From positions 868,001 to 932,000 of the forward strand of contig NZ_JAPDNQ010000001.1 of the NCBI RefSeq assembly GCF_025989145.1: DNA of 64,000 nt. The letters are read 5' to 3'. Source of the stretch: Microbacterium sp. SSM24. GTDB lineage: Bacteria; Actinomycetota; Actinomycetes; Actinomycetales; Microbacteriaceae. Below are positions 1-7,744 of the stretch, in pieces. A program made the translations under genes and the position numbers. The notes beneath the pieces are model-generated. The model saw nothing but the letters and a program-made list of their open reading frames with translations. It did not search any database and was not told the DNA's origin. The number at the start of each line of letters is the position of its first letter. The stretch's first letter is position 1.

Positions 1-496
1 CCATCGCCGCGCCGATCGCGGGCACGTGCGACGTGAACAGCGCCGAGGTGAACCTCGCCGGCGCGTCGGGCCGCATGACCTCCGACTTCTCGGTCGAGGG
101 CGGGGTCCAGCCGTCGAGGTCCTTCAGCCGATTGCCCTCAGGACGGCGTCCGCCGCCGACCATCATGTCGCGATAGGCCGCTTCCGACATCCCGGTCATC
201 GAGCCGGCCATCTGCTGGAAGCTCAGGCCGTGCGTGGCGCCGATCTTGCTCAGGAAGTAGATGTTCCCGCCCTCGCGGATGCACGCGTTGAGGTCGAGGT
301 CGAGCACGCCCTGACGCTGGGCGGGAGTGAGCGGCCACTCGTCGAGGTACGCTTCGCGGTCGGCGAGGTACCGTTCGCGGTTCTCGGGCTTCATGAGCGA
401 CATCGAGAACTGGTTGAGGTGGTACCCCTTGCGAGCCTGCTCGGCGTCGAAGATGGTCGTGCCGGGAACGTTCTTGTAGGGCTTGTCGAGTGCCAT
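1..496 (-). CDS. ligAB: Fused protocatechuate 4,5-dioxygenase (LigA-LigB type), 3' part outside window
   Basis: Class III extradiol dioxygenase expected to open protocatechuate between C4 and C5 to 4-carboxy-2-hydroxymuconate semialdehyde. The 165 residues present begin with a complete LigA-like alpha domain (about 1-128, with LNACIREGGNIYFLSK near 69-84). A short linker passes without a stop into the start of a LigB-like beta domain, with the metal-ligand motif TSHVPAIGAAM; His157 corresponds to the N-terminal iron-ligand His of LigB. The order alpha then beta is the reverse of gallate dioxygenase DesB, so protocatechuate is the likelier substrate given its neighbours. The ATG at 496 lies one base after the ligI stop, indicating translational coupling. 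The catalytic bulk of the beta domain lies beyond position 1. Confidence 0.85.
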   Translation of the reverse strand, partial: MALDKPYKNVPGTTIFDAEQARKGYHLNQFSMSLMKPENRERYLADREAYLDEWPLTPAQRQGVLDLDLNACIREGGNIYFLSKIGATHGLSFQQMAGSMTGMSEAAYRDMMVGGGRRPEGNRLKDLDGWTPPSTEKSEVMRPDAPARFTSALFTSHVPAIGAAM

Positions 497-497
497 G

Positions 498-1466
498 TCA
501 TGCTCCTGCGGTGTATGAGGATTGCGCCCAGTACAGCCGCGCCGGGTTGTCGACCAGCAGCCTGCGCTGCAGGTCGGGGGTCGGGGCGATCTGCGGGATG
601 TAGTCGACCAGCAGCCCATCGTCGGGCATGTGATCGGTCAGGTTGGGGTGGGGCCAGTCGGTGCCCCAGAGGACGCGGTCGGGGAACTCCTCGACCACGC
701 GACGTGCGAACGGCACGACATCCGTGTACGCGTGCTGCTCACCGTCCAGCGCGCGCGGACCCGTGACGCTCAGCCGCTCGGGGCACGACACCTTCGTCCA
801 CACGTTGGGGTTCTCCCGCATGAAGCGGAGGAAGAGGGCGAACTCGGGTCCGTCGGGATCCTTCGTCACATCGGGGCGTCCCATGTGGTCGACGACGACG
901 TCCGTCGGGATCGCCGAGAAGAAGTCGTACAGCTCGGGGAGGTCCTCGGCCTCGAAGTAGATGACCACGTGCCAGCCCAGCGGCGCGATCTTCGCGACGA
1001 TCTCATCGAGCGAGTCCGTGGGAACGCGATCGACGAGGCGCTTGACGAAGTTGAAGCGGACGCCGCGCACTCCGGCCGCGTGCAGTTCGGCCAGCTCGTC
1101 GTCGGTCACGTCCCGGCGAACCGTGGCGACGCCGCGGGCGCGGCCGTCGCTGCGGCGCAGCGCGTCGACGAGCGCGCGGTTGTCGGCGCCGTGGCAGGTG
1201 GCCTGGACGATGACGTTGCGATCGAACCCCAGGTGATCGCGCAGGGCGAAGAGCTGCGCGGCGGAGGCGTCGCACGGCGTGTACTTGCGCTCGGGGGCGA
1301 AGGGGAACTCCCCGCCGGGACCGAAGACGTGGCAGTGCGCGTCGACGGCGCCGGCCGGCATCCGGAATGTCGGCGTGCTGGGTCCGTCGTACCAGTCCAG
1401 CCACCCCGGCGACTTCTCGAAGCCGCCGCTCGTGGCACCGTGCACGATGGTGTCGACGTCGCTCAC
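498..1466 (-). CDS. ligI: 2-pyrone-4,6-dicarboxylate lactonase (LigI)
   Basis: Cytosolic amidohydrolase that hydrolyses 2-pyrone-4,6-dicarboxylate to 4-oxalomesaconate in the protocatechuate 4,5-cleavage pathway. The 322-residue protein has HCH (His44, His46) at the start of the barrel, a VVDHMGRP segment near 191-198 and the LigI signature GTDWPHPN at 268-275, whose Asp270 is the expected catalytic base. Length and motif spacing fit LigI rather than a generic amidohydrolase. It lies between ligK (2-bp gap) and the fused dioxygenase (1-bp gap) in one minus-strand operon. The CHMS dehydrogenase (LigC) that makes its substrate is not in the window and may lie beyond the left edge. Confidence 0.9.
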   Translation of the reverse strand: MSDVDTIVHGATSGGFEKSPGWLDWYDGPSTPTFRMPAGAVDAHCHVFGPGGEFPFAPERKYTPCDASAAQLFALRDHLGFDRNVIVQATCHGADNRALVDALRRSDGRARGVATVRRDVTDDELAELHAAGVRGVRFNFVKRLVDRVPTDSLDEIVAKIAPLGWHVVIYFEAEDLPELYDFFSAIPTDVVVDHMGRPDVTKDPDGPEFALFLRFMRENPNVWTKVSCPERLSVTGPRALDGEQHAYTDVVPFARRVVEEFPDRVLWGTDWPHPNLTDHMPDDGLLVDYIPQIAPTPDLQRRLLVDNPARLYWAQSSYTAGA

Positions 1467-1468
1467 GG

Positions 1469-2167
1469 TCAGTCCTCCACGTACTCGAGGCCGGCCGCTG
1501 CCAGCGGCTCGCGCATGCCGTAGAGGTCGAGCCCCAGCACGCCGTCGCGGAACTTCTGGCGCTTCGATTCCTCGTTCGCCTCGCGGAGAGCGGATGCCTC
1601 GGCCACGGCTCCGACGAGCTCACGCGGGACCACCACGACGCCGTCCACGTCGGCGACGACCACGTCGCCGGGGTTCACCACGGCGTTGGCGACGACGACC
1701 GGGACGTTGACCGAACCGAGGGTCGCCTTCACGGTGCCCTTGGAGTTGATGGCTCGCGAGAAGACGGGGAAGTCCATCTTCTCGAGGTCGGCGACGTCGC
1801 GGACGCCGCCGTCGATCACGAGCCCCTTGCAGCCGCGCGCCGTGAGCGAGGTCGCGAGGAGTTCGCCGAAGAAGCCGTCCTCGCTCTCGGTCGTGCAGCC
1901 GGCGACGATGACATCGCCTTCCTGCACCTGCTCCGCGGCCACGTGGAACATCCAGTTGTCGCCCGGCTGCAGCAGCACCGTGACGGCCGGACCGCACAGC
2001 TTCGCACCGGTGTACGCGGGGCGGATGTACGGCCGCAGCAGCCCGACCCGGCCCATCGCCTCGTGGATCGTCGCGACACCGAACTGCGACAGGCGCGAGA
2101 CGTCGGCCGGGTCGGGGCGGTCGACGCGGGTGCGGACGATGCCGAGGTTGTTCAAGCGCTGCGTCAT
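1469..2167 (-). CDS. ligK: 4-carboxy-4-hydroxy-2-oxoadipate aldolase / oxaloacetate decarboxylase
   Basis: Class II (metal-dependent) aldolase of the RraA-like fold that cleaves 4-carboxy-4-hydroxy-2-oxoadipate to pyruvate and oxaloacetate, the last step of the 4,5-cleavage route; the family often decarboxylates oxaloacetate too. The 232-residue sequence has the family's VIDGGVRDV segment, placing Arg123 and Asp124 where the catalytic and metal-binding residues sit, preceded by GFFGELLATS near 98-107. RraA itself is about 160 aa, so the length favours the aldolase. It starts 19 bp after the ligJ stop and runs directly into ligI, consistent with one transcript. Confidence 0.9.
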   Translation of the reverse strand: MTQRLNNLGIVRTRVDRPDPADVSRLSQFGVATIHEAMGRVGLLRPYIRPAYTGAKLCGPAVTVLLQPGDNWMFHVAAEQVQEGDVIVAGCTTESEDGFFGELLATSLTARGCKGLVIDGGVRDVADLEKMDFPVFSRAINSKGTVKATLGSVNVPVVVANAVVNPGDVVVADVDGVVVVPRELVGAVAEASALREANEESKRQKFRDGVLGLDLYGMREPLAAAGLEYVED

Positions 2168-2186
2168 GGGTTCTCCAGGGTGGGGC

Positions 2187-3233
2187 TCAGAGGCCGCGCG
2201 CCACGAGGGCGCGATTCAGGCGCGGGTAGACGCGGCGCGCGTTCCCCTCGAAGACGGCACTGCGCTGCGCGTCGTCGAGGTGGGGCGTCGCGTCGACGTA
2301 CCGCTTGGTGTCGTCGAAGTAGTGCCCGGTGCGCGGGTCGATGTCGCGGACGGCGCCGATCATCTCGCTGGCGAAGAGGATGTTATCGGCGGGGATGACC
2401 GTGGTGAGCAGGTCGATCCCGGGCTGGTGGTAGACGCACGTGTCGAAGAACACGTTGTTCAGCAGGTGCTCTTCGAGGTCGGGCTTGCGCAGCGCCATCG
2501 CGAGGCCGCGGAAGCGCCCCCAGTGATACGGGGCCGCCCCGCCGCCGTGCGGGATCACGAACTTCAGGTCCGGGAAGTCGCGGAACAGGTCGCCCTTGAG
2601 CAGCTGCATGAACGCGGTCGTGTCGGCGTTGAGGTAATGGTCGCCGGTGGTGTGGAAGACCGGCTTGCACGACGTGCTGACGTGGATCATCGCGGGGAGC
2701 TCGTACTCCACGAGCTTCTCGTAGATCGGGTACCAGGAGCGGTCGGTCAGCGCCGGTGCGGTCCAGAATCCTCCGGACGGGTCCGGGTTCAGGTTGACCG
2801 TGACGACGCCGAGATCGTTCACCGCGCGGTCGAGTTCGGCGAGGGTCGTCTTCGGGTCGACACCGGGCGACTGCGGCAGCATCGCGCCGGGCAGGAACCG
2901 ATCCGGGTAGAGCTGCGCGACGCGCGCGACGAGGTCGTTGCAGATGCGCGCCCAGGTCTCGCTCACGGCCAGATCGCCGATGTGGTGCGCCATGAACGAT
3001 GCACGCGGGCTGAAGACCGTGAGATCGCTGCCGCGCTCGTTCATGAGCTTCAGCTGGTTCGCTTCGATCGTCTCGCGGATGTCGTCGTCGCTGATGCGGA
3101 GAGTCGCCGGATCGGGAGCATCCGCGACGCCGTCGGCGAAGGCGATCTGCAGGTCACGCCACGCTCCCAGCTGCGCCGGCGCGGTCGTGTAGTGGCCGTG
3201 GATGTCGATGATCAACGCGCGGGTCCTCGTCAC
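2187..3233 (-). CDS. ligJ: 4-oxalomesaconate hydratase (LigJ-type amidohydrolase)
   Basis: Member of the amidohydrolase superfamily that hydrates 4-oxalomesaconate to 4-carboxy-4-hydroxy-2-oxoadipate, the substrate of the downstream aldolase. The N-terminus reads IIDIHGHYTTAP with the metal-binding HGH (His12, His14), as in LigJ proteins; an internal FVIPHGGGAAPYHWGR segment and a late FASEMIGAVR segment also fit. Its 348 residues match the family. It is the first gene of the minus-strand operon, with its ATG 92 bp from the divergent LysR gene, so promoter and operator should lie in 3234-3325. Confidence 0.88.
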   Translation of the reverse strand: MTRTRALIIDIHGHYTTAPAQLGAWRDLQIAFADGVADAPDPATLRISDDDIRETIEANQLKLMNERGSDLTVFSPRASFMAHHIGDLAVSETWARICNDLVARVAQLYPDRFLPGAMLPQSPGVDPKTTLAELDRAVNDLGVVTVNLNPDPSGGFWTAPALTDRSWYPIYEKLVEYELPAMIHVSTSCKPVFHTTGDHYLNADTTAFMQLLKGDLFRDFPDLKFVIPHGGGAAPYHWGRFRGLAMALRKPDLEEHLLNNVFFDTCVYHQPGIDLLTTVIPADNILFASEMIGAVRDIDPRTGHYFDDTKRYVDATPHLDDAQRSAVFEGNARRVYPRLNRALVARGL

Positions 3234-3290
3234 TGCGGAGCGGATGCTGTCGCCACGACTCTAAATCGCGCGAGGCGTGTGGTCCAATAG

Positions 3291-3310
3291 ATTCATGTGC
3301 CGCTGCGAAT
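3291..3310. promoter_or_regulatory. Candidate LysR operator between ligJ and the LysR gene
   Basis: A dyad ATTC-N12-GAAT lies in the 92-bp divergent intergenic region, 15 bp before the LysR start codon and 57 bp upstream of the ligJ start. Size and symmetry resemble LysR-type recognition sites, which are interrupted dyads near T-N11-A. Only the arms are symmetric, so this is a candidate from position and pattern alone. Confidence 0.35.
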
Positions 3311-3325
3311 AGATGGGATCGATGG

Positions 3326-4234
3326 ATGCCGCTTCCTGATCTGAACCAACTGCGCACGTTCGTCGTGCTGTACGAACTGCGGAGTCTGACGGCGACCGCG
3401 GACCGGCTGCACGTCACGCAGCCCACCGTGAGCTACACCCTCCGGCAGCTGCGGCAGCGATTCGGCGATGACCTGTTCCACCGGCAGGGCCATGTGATGG
3501 TGCCGACGCCGCGTGCGAGCCGGCTGTTCGGCCCGCTGCACGAGGCGCTCGCGCAGATCGACGCGACGGTGAGCAGCCCGGACGAGTTCGATCCGGCGAC
3601 GTTCGACGGCGAGCTGGCCCTTGCGCTCACCTCGATCGGCGAGCAGACCTTCCTTCCGCCGATCATGCCGGCGCTCGCGCAGGCGGCGCCCCACCTGCAC
3701 TTGAAGGTCGAGCGGCTCGACGCGGACCTGGTCGCGGACGGCCTGCTGCGCGGAACGATCGACCTCGCCGTCACCGTGTCGCTGATGGAGTCGCCGCATC
3801 TGTGGCGCACCCCGATCCGCAGCGTCGAGTACGTCGCGCTGTCGTCGGAGGCGTACCCGTTGCCGACGACGGGCCCGCGCATGTTCGAGGGGCGCCGGTT
3901 CGTGCGGGTCTCGGCCCGCGGCGGACACGTCTACCCGCTGCAGGCGATGATCGAGCAGGGGCTGATGCCGCAGGTGAAGCTGACCGTCGAGGAGTACGCC
4001 ACCGTTCCCGCCGTCCTGGAGGCGACCGATCTCGTCGTGCTCCTCCCGCGGCATGTCGCCGACGTCTTCTGCGGCTGGTTCCCCGGGCTGCGCATCGCCG
4101 AACTGCCGTGGCCCGCGCGCAGCACTCCGGTCGCGATCTACTCGCGCGGCGAGGCGAGCCTGTCGCCGGCGCAGCGCTGGTTCCGCTCCGTGATGTTCGA
4201 CGCGGTCGCTGCCGGCGAGTACCGCGTGGCGTAG
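3326..4234 (+). CDS. LysR-family regulator of the protocatechuate 4,5-cleavage operon
   Basis: A 302-residue LysR-type regulator. The winged helix-turn-helix occupies about residues 4-63 (RSLTATADRLHVTQPTVSYT is its core) and the rest is the periplasmic-binding-protein-like effector domain. It is transcribed away from ligJ with a short shared promoter region, the standard layout for LysR activators of ring-cleavage operons, so it probably controls ligJKI-ligAB in response to a pathway intermediate. The effector cannot be named; in Sphingobium LigR, protocatechuate or gallate serve. The start ATG follows a second in-register-shifted ATG by 4 bp; the frame chosen is the one encoding the HTH. 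Confidence 0.88.
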   Translation: MPLPDLNQLRTFVVLYELRSLTATADRLHVTQPTVSYTLRQLRQRFGDDLFHRQGHVMVPTPRASRLFGPLHEALAQIDATVSSPDEFDPATFDGELALALTSIGEQTFLPPIMPALAQAAPHLHLKVERLDADLVADGLLRGTIDLAVTVSLMESPHLWRTPIRSVEYVALSSEAYPLPTTGPRMFEGRRFVRVSARGGHVYPLQAMIEQGLMPQVKLTVEEYATVPAVLEATDLVVLLPRHVADVFCGWFPGLRIAELPWPARSTPVAIYSRGEASLSPAQRWFRSVMFDAVAAGEYRVA

Positions 4235-4266
4235 GCCCGTTGCGCTCGACCGCGCCGGGCGAGGGG

Positions 4267-4920
4267 TCAGTCCTTGCGGCGGTTCCAGCTCGCCTTGGCC
4301 GGGGCGAACGGGCTCCGCACATGGATCGACCACGTCGAATGCGGGTGCACCGTGAGGATCGCGCGCTCGAACCACGCCTGGGCGTCGTCGGAGAGCCCCG
4401 GGAGCACGGCATCCTTGTCGACGTCGTCCTGGGGGCGAGGACGCAGTGCCTTCCACGTCAGCTGGACCTCGGGAGCGCCCGTCGGGATGCCGTCGATCTC
4501 GAGCACCGCGCGATCCCAGGGCAGCTGGAGGCGCGGATCGCGGCGGTACATCCACGCGGCATCCGTGCCGTCCTCGACATTCAGCTGCAGCACCCACGCT
4601 CCCGTCTCGTCGTCGCGGATGCGGATCGGCTGAAGGTCGGTCTCGAGGTCGGCATCGGCCCACGCCACGACCGCGTCCTGGCCCGCCGGCGCCCACGCGC
4701 TGAATCCGGAGGGGAGAGCCTCGATCAGTGCGCCGAGGTGGGCGGGCGTCGTGCTGACGTCCGTATTCGGGCGTTCGCGGATGCTGCGCCCCAGCCAGTG
4801 ATCGAGGGCAGCCCCGCCCGACAGCCACCAGCGCGCAGAACTCGGCCCGAGCAGATCCGCGGCGGCGCGGGCCGGCAGCGGGACCCAGGGCGTCGCGGGA
4901 TCCGGCGCGGGTGAGGACAT
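4267..4920 (-). CDS. Nucleotidyltransferase-like protein (aminoglycoside adenylyltransferase-type domain)
   Basis: A 217-residue cytosolic protein. Residues about 30-55 (WWLSGGAALDHWLGRSIRE followed by RPNTDVST) resemble the GG-x-A-L/V-D...R-x-H-x-D-x-D/E core of the ANT(2'')/DUF nucleotidyltransferase family, except that the usual acidic D-x-D/E is reduced to NTDV. Similar proteins are common in actinobacteria, and most have no known substrate and no shown role in resistance. It converges with the LysR gene (32-bp gap) and diverges from the IclR gene, so it looks like a single-gene unit. Catalytic competence is uncertain because of the altered acidic pair. Confidence 0.6.
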   Translation of the reverse strand: MSSPAPDPATPWVPLPARAAADLLGPSSARWWLSGGAALDHWLGRSIRERPNTDVSTTPAHLGALIEALPSGFSAWAPAGQDAVVAWADADLETDLQPIRIRDDETGAWVLQLNVEDGTDAAWMYRRDPRLQLPWDRAVLEIDGIPTGAPEVQLTWKALRPRPQDDVDKDAVLPGLSDDAQAWFERAILTVHPHSTWSIHVRSPFAPAKASWNRRKD

Positions 4921-4960
4921 GCACCGAGGCTACTGCCGCCGCGGAAGGCTCGGGGCGCGG

Positions 4961-5000
4961 CTCGGTGCGGGTCGGTGCGGTTCGGTGCGGTTCGGTGCGG
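4961..5000. repeat. Four tandem 10-bp repeats (nTCGGTGCGG)
   Basis: Four consecutive copies of a 10-bp unit, CTCGGTGCGG, GTCGGTGCGG and TTCGGTGCGG twice, lie in the divergent region between the nucleotidyltransferase-like gene and the IclR gene, with a degenerate fifth copy at 5001-5010. The helical-turn periodicity could suit cooperative protein binding, or it may be a slippage-prone simple repeat. Confidence 0.8.
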
Positions 5001-5096
5001 GTCCGAGCGGCGCACGTCCGCGGGGCCGCAGCGCGCGGGTGCGCGGAACGACGACGGGCGGCGCGGCACGACCGCGACCCGTGCGATCCTTGGCGC

Positions 5097-5849
5097 ATGG
5101 CCAACTCGCCCTCCGGCGACTCGATGACCGAGCGCATCGTGCGTGTGCTCGAGACGTTCACGGCCGAGCGTTCGATGCAGTCGGCCTCCGAGATCGGACG
5201 TCGCGCGGGTCTTCCGTCGTCGACGGCTCACCGGATGGTGGACGAGCTCGTCGACGCGGGCCTCCTCGAGAGGGACGAGGACCGTCGGGTGCATCTCGGC
5301 ATGCGCCTGTGGGAGCTCGCACTGCGCGGCTCGACCGCGCTGCGGCTGCGCCAGGCCGCGCTTCCGCACATGGAGCAGGTGCAGGCCGACATCGGCGAGC
5401 ACACGCAGCTCGCCGTGATGGAACAGGACGAGGCGCTGTTCCTCGAGCGCCTCTCGCATCCCGACGCGGGCGCCAACATCACGCGCGTGGCCGGCCGGCT
5501 TCCCCTGCATGCGTCCTCGTCGGGGCTCGTGCTCCTGGCGCACGCTCCCGCCGCGGTGCGCGAGCGCGTGCTCGCCGGGCCCCTGCGGGCACTCGCGCCC
5601 GAGACGGTGACCGATCCTGCGCGCCTGCGACGACTGCTCGCCGACGTGCGGCGCGCCGGGGTGGTGGTCGCACCGGGCTCCGTCGAGGCCGTCTCGACCG
5701 GCGTGGCCGTGCCGATCCGCGACGCCGGCGAGGTGATCGCAGCACTCTCCGTCGTGCTCCCCCGCGAGACGGCTCCGGATGCCGCGATCGCGGCCCTGCG
5801 CGCGGCTGCGACGGGGACCGAGGCGGCGCTGCGCGTTGATCGACGCTGA
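5097..5849 (+). CDS. IclR-family regulator upstream of pobA
   Basis: A 250-residue IclR-type regulator: winged helix-turn-helix at about residues 10-65 (SASEIGRRAGLPSSTAHRMV) and an effector-binding domain from about 80 to the end. The ATG at 5097 is chosen because it gives the usual IclR length; the open frame extends upstream only through low-complexity Arg/Ala-rich sequence over the 10-bp repeats. The next gene on the same strand, 145 bp downstream, is pobA. In Acinetobacter and Pseudomonas, IclR proteins (PobR, PcaR, PcaU) control pobA and pca genes, so it is probably the 4-hydroxybenzoate-responsive regulator. That role is inferred from context. Confidence 0.87.
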   Translation: MANSPSGDSMTERIVRVLETFTAERSMQSASEIGRRAGLPSSTAHRMVDELVDAGLLERDEDRRVHLGMRLWELALRGSTALRLRQAALPHMEQVQADIGEHTQLAVMEQDEALFLERLSHPDAGANITRVAGRLPLHASSSGLVLLAHAPAAVRERVLAGPLRALAPETVTDPARLRRLLADVRRAGVVVAPGSVEAVSTGVAVPIRDAGEVIAALSVVLPRETAPDAAIAALRAAATGTEAALRVDRR

Positions 5850-5907
5850 CGCCCGCCTCACCTCTGCCCTCCACGTGTCTTGGCGACTGATGGAGGGACT
5901 ACGGTGA

Positions 5908-5924
5908 CTCCCGTTGAATGGGAG
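5908..5924. promoter_or_regulatory. Inverted repeat upstream of pobA
   Basis: A perfect inverted repeat CTCCC-GTTGAAT-GGGAG lies 70-87 bp before the pobA start codon, in the only intergenic space between the IclR gene and pobA. Position suits an operator for the IclR regulator; as RNA it would form a weak five-pair stem. Confidence 0.35.
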
Positions 5925-5994
5925 CATGCCCCGGGCCGGCGAGCGGCGGTCGACACTGGGATGCAGCATCCGCCTGCCGTCGAGGGAGACGACC

Positions 5995-7176
5995 ATGTCC
6001 ACCATCCGCACCCGTGTCGCCATCGTCGGCGCCGGCCCCGCCGGGCTGCTGCTCTCGCACCTGCTCGCGGCATCCGGCATCGACTCGATCGTGATCGACA
6101 AGCGCAGCCGGGAGGAGATCGAGTCGACGATCCGGGCTGGCATCCTCGAACAGGAGACGGTGCGCGTGCTCACCGAGTCCGGCGCGTCGGACCGGGTGAA
6201 CACCGTGGGGAGCCGCCACGACGGCATCGAGCTGCGCTTCGACGGTCAGGGTCATCGCATCGACTTCCCCAGTCTCACCGGTCGTGCCGTGTGGCTCTAT
6301 CCCCAGCACGAGGTGCTGAAGGACCTCATCGCGGCGCGGCTTGCTGCCGGGCAGGACATCAGGTTCGAGACGAGCGCGGTCCGCGCCGAGGCTGTCGATT
6401 CGGATCGGCCGGTCGTGACAGCGACGAGTCTCGACGGCGAGGAGCTGCGGATCGAGGCGGAGTTCGTCGTCGGCGCTGACGGGTCGCGCAGCGTCGTGCG
6501 CGAAGCGGTCACAGGCGCCTCGCGGGAAGGCGGATTCTTCCGCGAGTACCCGTTCGCGTGGTTCGGGATCCTGTGCGAGGCGCCGCCCAGCGCCCATGAG
6601 CTGATCTACAGCAACTCGCCCGACGGGTTCGCGCTGATCAGCCAGCGCAGTCCAACGGTGCAGCGGATGTACTTCCAGTGCGACCCCGACGCAGACCCGA
6701 ACGCGCTGTCGGACGCGCAGATCTGGGACACGCTGCAGGCGCGCGTTCCCGGCACGACCCTGGCCGAGGGGCCGATCTTCCAGCGGGATGTGCTGCGGTT
6801 CCGCAGCTTCGTCGCCCACGAGCTGCGCCGCGGACGTGCCGCCCTGGTCGGCGACGCGGCCCACACCGTGCCGCCGACCGGCGCGAAGGGCATGAACCTC
6901 GCGGTGGCGGATGTCGTGCTCCTCGAACGCGCGCTGCGCGCACTGCTGCTCGACGACGACGAGCGCCTCATCGACGGCTACGCCGAGCGGGCGCTGAAGC
7001 GCATCTGGAAGGCGCAGCACTTCTCGTGGTGGATGACGAGCATGTTGCACGTCACGGCCGAGGCATCCGACTTCGACCGCCTGCGTCAGCTGGGCGAGCT
7101 GCGCTCGGTCGTGGAGTCCGTGGCGGGTCAGACGTACCTCGCCGAGGCCTACACCGGGTGGCTGCACGAGGCATGA
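5995..7176 (+). CDS. pobA: 4-hydroxybenzoate 3-monooxygenase
   Basis: FAD-dependent, NAD(P)H-using hydroxylase converting 4-hydroxybenzoate to protocatechuate. The 393-residue protein has the dinucleotide fold GAGPAG at 12-17, the DG motif (VVGADGSRS) near 155 and the GD motif (LVGDAAHTVPPTGAKGMN) near 287. The stretch IYSNSPDGFALISQRS, followed by a Tyr, lines up with the substrate pocket of Pseudomonas PHBH and keeps the equivalents of Tyr201, Ser212, Arg214 and Tyr222. ATG 5995 follows a GAGGGAGA ribosome-binding site; an upstream in-frame extension adds only non-homologous residues. With the ligAB/I/K/J operon 2.8 kb away it funnels 4-hydroxybenzoate into 4,5-cleavage. Confidence 0.94.
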   Translation: MSTIRTRVAIVGAGPAGLLLSHLLAASGIDSIVIDKRSREEIESTIRAGILEQETVRVLTESGASDRVNTVGSRHDGIELRFDGQGHRIDFPSLTGRAVWLYPQHEVLKDLIAARLAAGQDIRFETSAVRAEAVDSDRPVVTATSLDGEELRIEAEFVVGADGSRSVVREAVTGASREGGFFREYPFAWFGILCEAPPSAHELIYSNSPDGFALISQRSPTVQRMYFQCDPDADPNALSDAQIWDTLQARVPGTTLAEGPIFQRDVLRFRSFVAHELRRGRAALVGDAAHTVPPTGAKGMNLAVADVVLLERALRALLLDDDERLIDGYAERALKRIWKAQHFSWWMTSMLHVTAEASDFDRLRQLGELRSVVESVAGQTYLAEAYTGWLHEA

Positions 7177-7212
7177 CGACCGCACGGTGAGGCGGCGCGG
7201 GAGGCGAGTCGC

Positions 7213-7450
7213 CTTGCGCGCGTGGAGCCGTCGCCGGCGGTGAGCCGCGTGGCGTCCCGAACCCGGGCGAGCGCCCGCTCGCGCACGTGGGCCCGTCGCC
7301 GGCGATGAGCTGCGTGCCGTCGCGAACCCGGGCGAGCGCCCGTTCGCGCACGTGGAGCCGTCGCCGGCTGCGTGCGCCGCGTGGCGTTCCGGGGTCAACG
7401 CGAAGGGCCAGCGTCCGTCGCGCGTTCAGCCGTCGCCGGCGGTGCGCCAT
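7213..7450. repeat. Degenerate ~65-bp tandem repeats after pobA
   Basis: The string CCGTCGCCGGC recurs at 7228, 7293, 7358 and (after a 72-bp step) 7430. Between copies the sequence is largely conserved: GAACCCGGGCGAGCGCCCG(C/T)TCGCGCACGTGG. Each unit holds a GCGAGC-GCCC-G(C/T)TCGC hairpin. No credible reading frame is conserved through the units, so this is treated as non-coding. It fills most of the space between pobA and the HNH gene remnant. Confidence 0.75.
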
Positions 7451-7524
7451 GTGGCGCGCCGGCCACAACGCATTGGCCGACCTTCCTACATACCCGTCCC
7501 GCCGCTGCGGGCGTGCGCTCTCGT

Positions 7525-7720
7525 TCATCCGCTGCGGGCGGCGTGGTGTGTGGCGTGGTGTTGTCGGAGGCGGGTGGGTGAGGTGGTGGTGGGTCGCCAT
7601 CGGCCGGTGGTGTCCCACCAGGAGGGGCCGCGGATTTCGGGGATGCCGTTTCGCATGCGGATGGTCCAGCCGCTGGTGTCGAGGGTGCGGTGGTGGTGCC
7701 AGCACAGCAGGACACCGTTG
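7525..7720 (-). pseudogene. C-terminal piece of a DUF222/HNH endonuclease gene, severed by the element
   Basis: On the minus strand this stretch encodes NGVLLCWHHHRTLDTSGW and then a PEIRGPSWWD-type tail ending at a TGA at 7525-7527. That is the exact C-terminal end of a 13E12-repeat (DUF222) HNH endonuclease, including the second half of the HNH motif (LLCWHHH). The N-terminal and central parts are at 12066-13407 in the same strand and reading phase. The join falls in the shared octamer at 7713-7720. It has no start codon of its own for this reading and should be inactive. Confidence 0.9.
7713..7720. other. Left attachment core (attL), CACCGTTG
   Basis: Octamer shared with the right junction. 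On its left is the HNH gene C-terminal half; on its right the element arm CGCACACGTTCGTAATATGAC leads into the recombinase gene. Joining both element arms gives an attP in which TATT...AA motifs sit on each side of the core, as expected for the imperfect dyad bound by a serine recombinase. Confidence 0.8.
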
Positions 7721-7744
7721 CGCACACGTTCGTAATATGACCGT

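Noticed and set aside
4267..4920. Aminoglycoside resistance gene
   Set aside because: Only the nucleotidyltransferase-like core is suggestive; the acidic D-x-D/E is altered and such proteins are widespread chromosomal genes without shown resistance.
3293..5161. Long minus-strand open frame opposite the LysR and IclR genes
   Set aside because: Antisense to recognisable regulators and Arg/Pro-rich; no domain visible.
7213..7450. CRISPR array
   Set aside because: Repeats are ~65 bp, contiguous and degenerate, with no unique spacers and no cas genes nearby.
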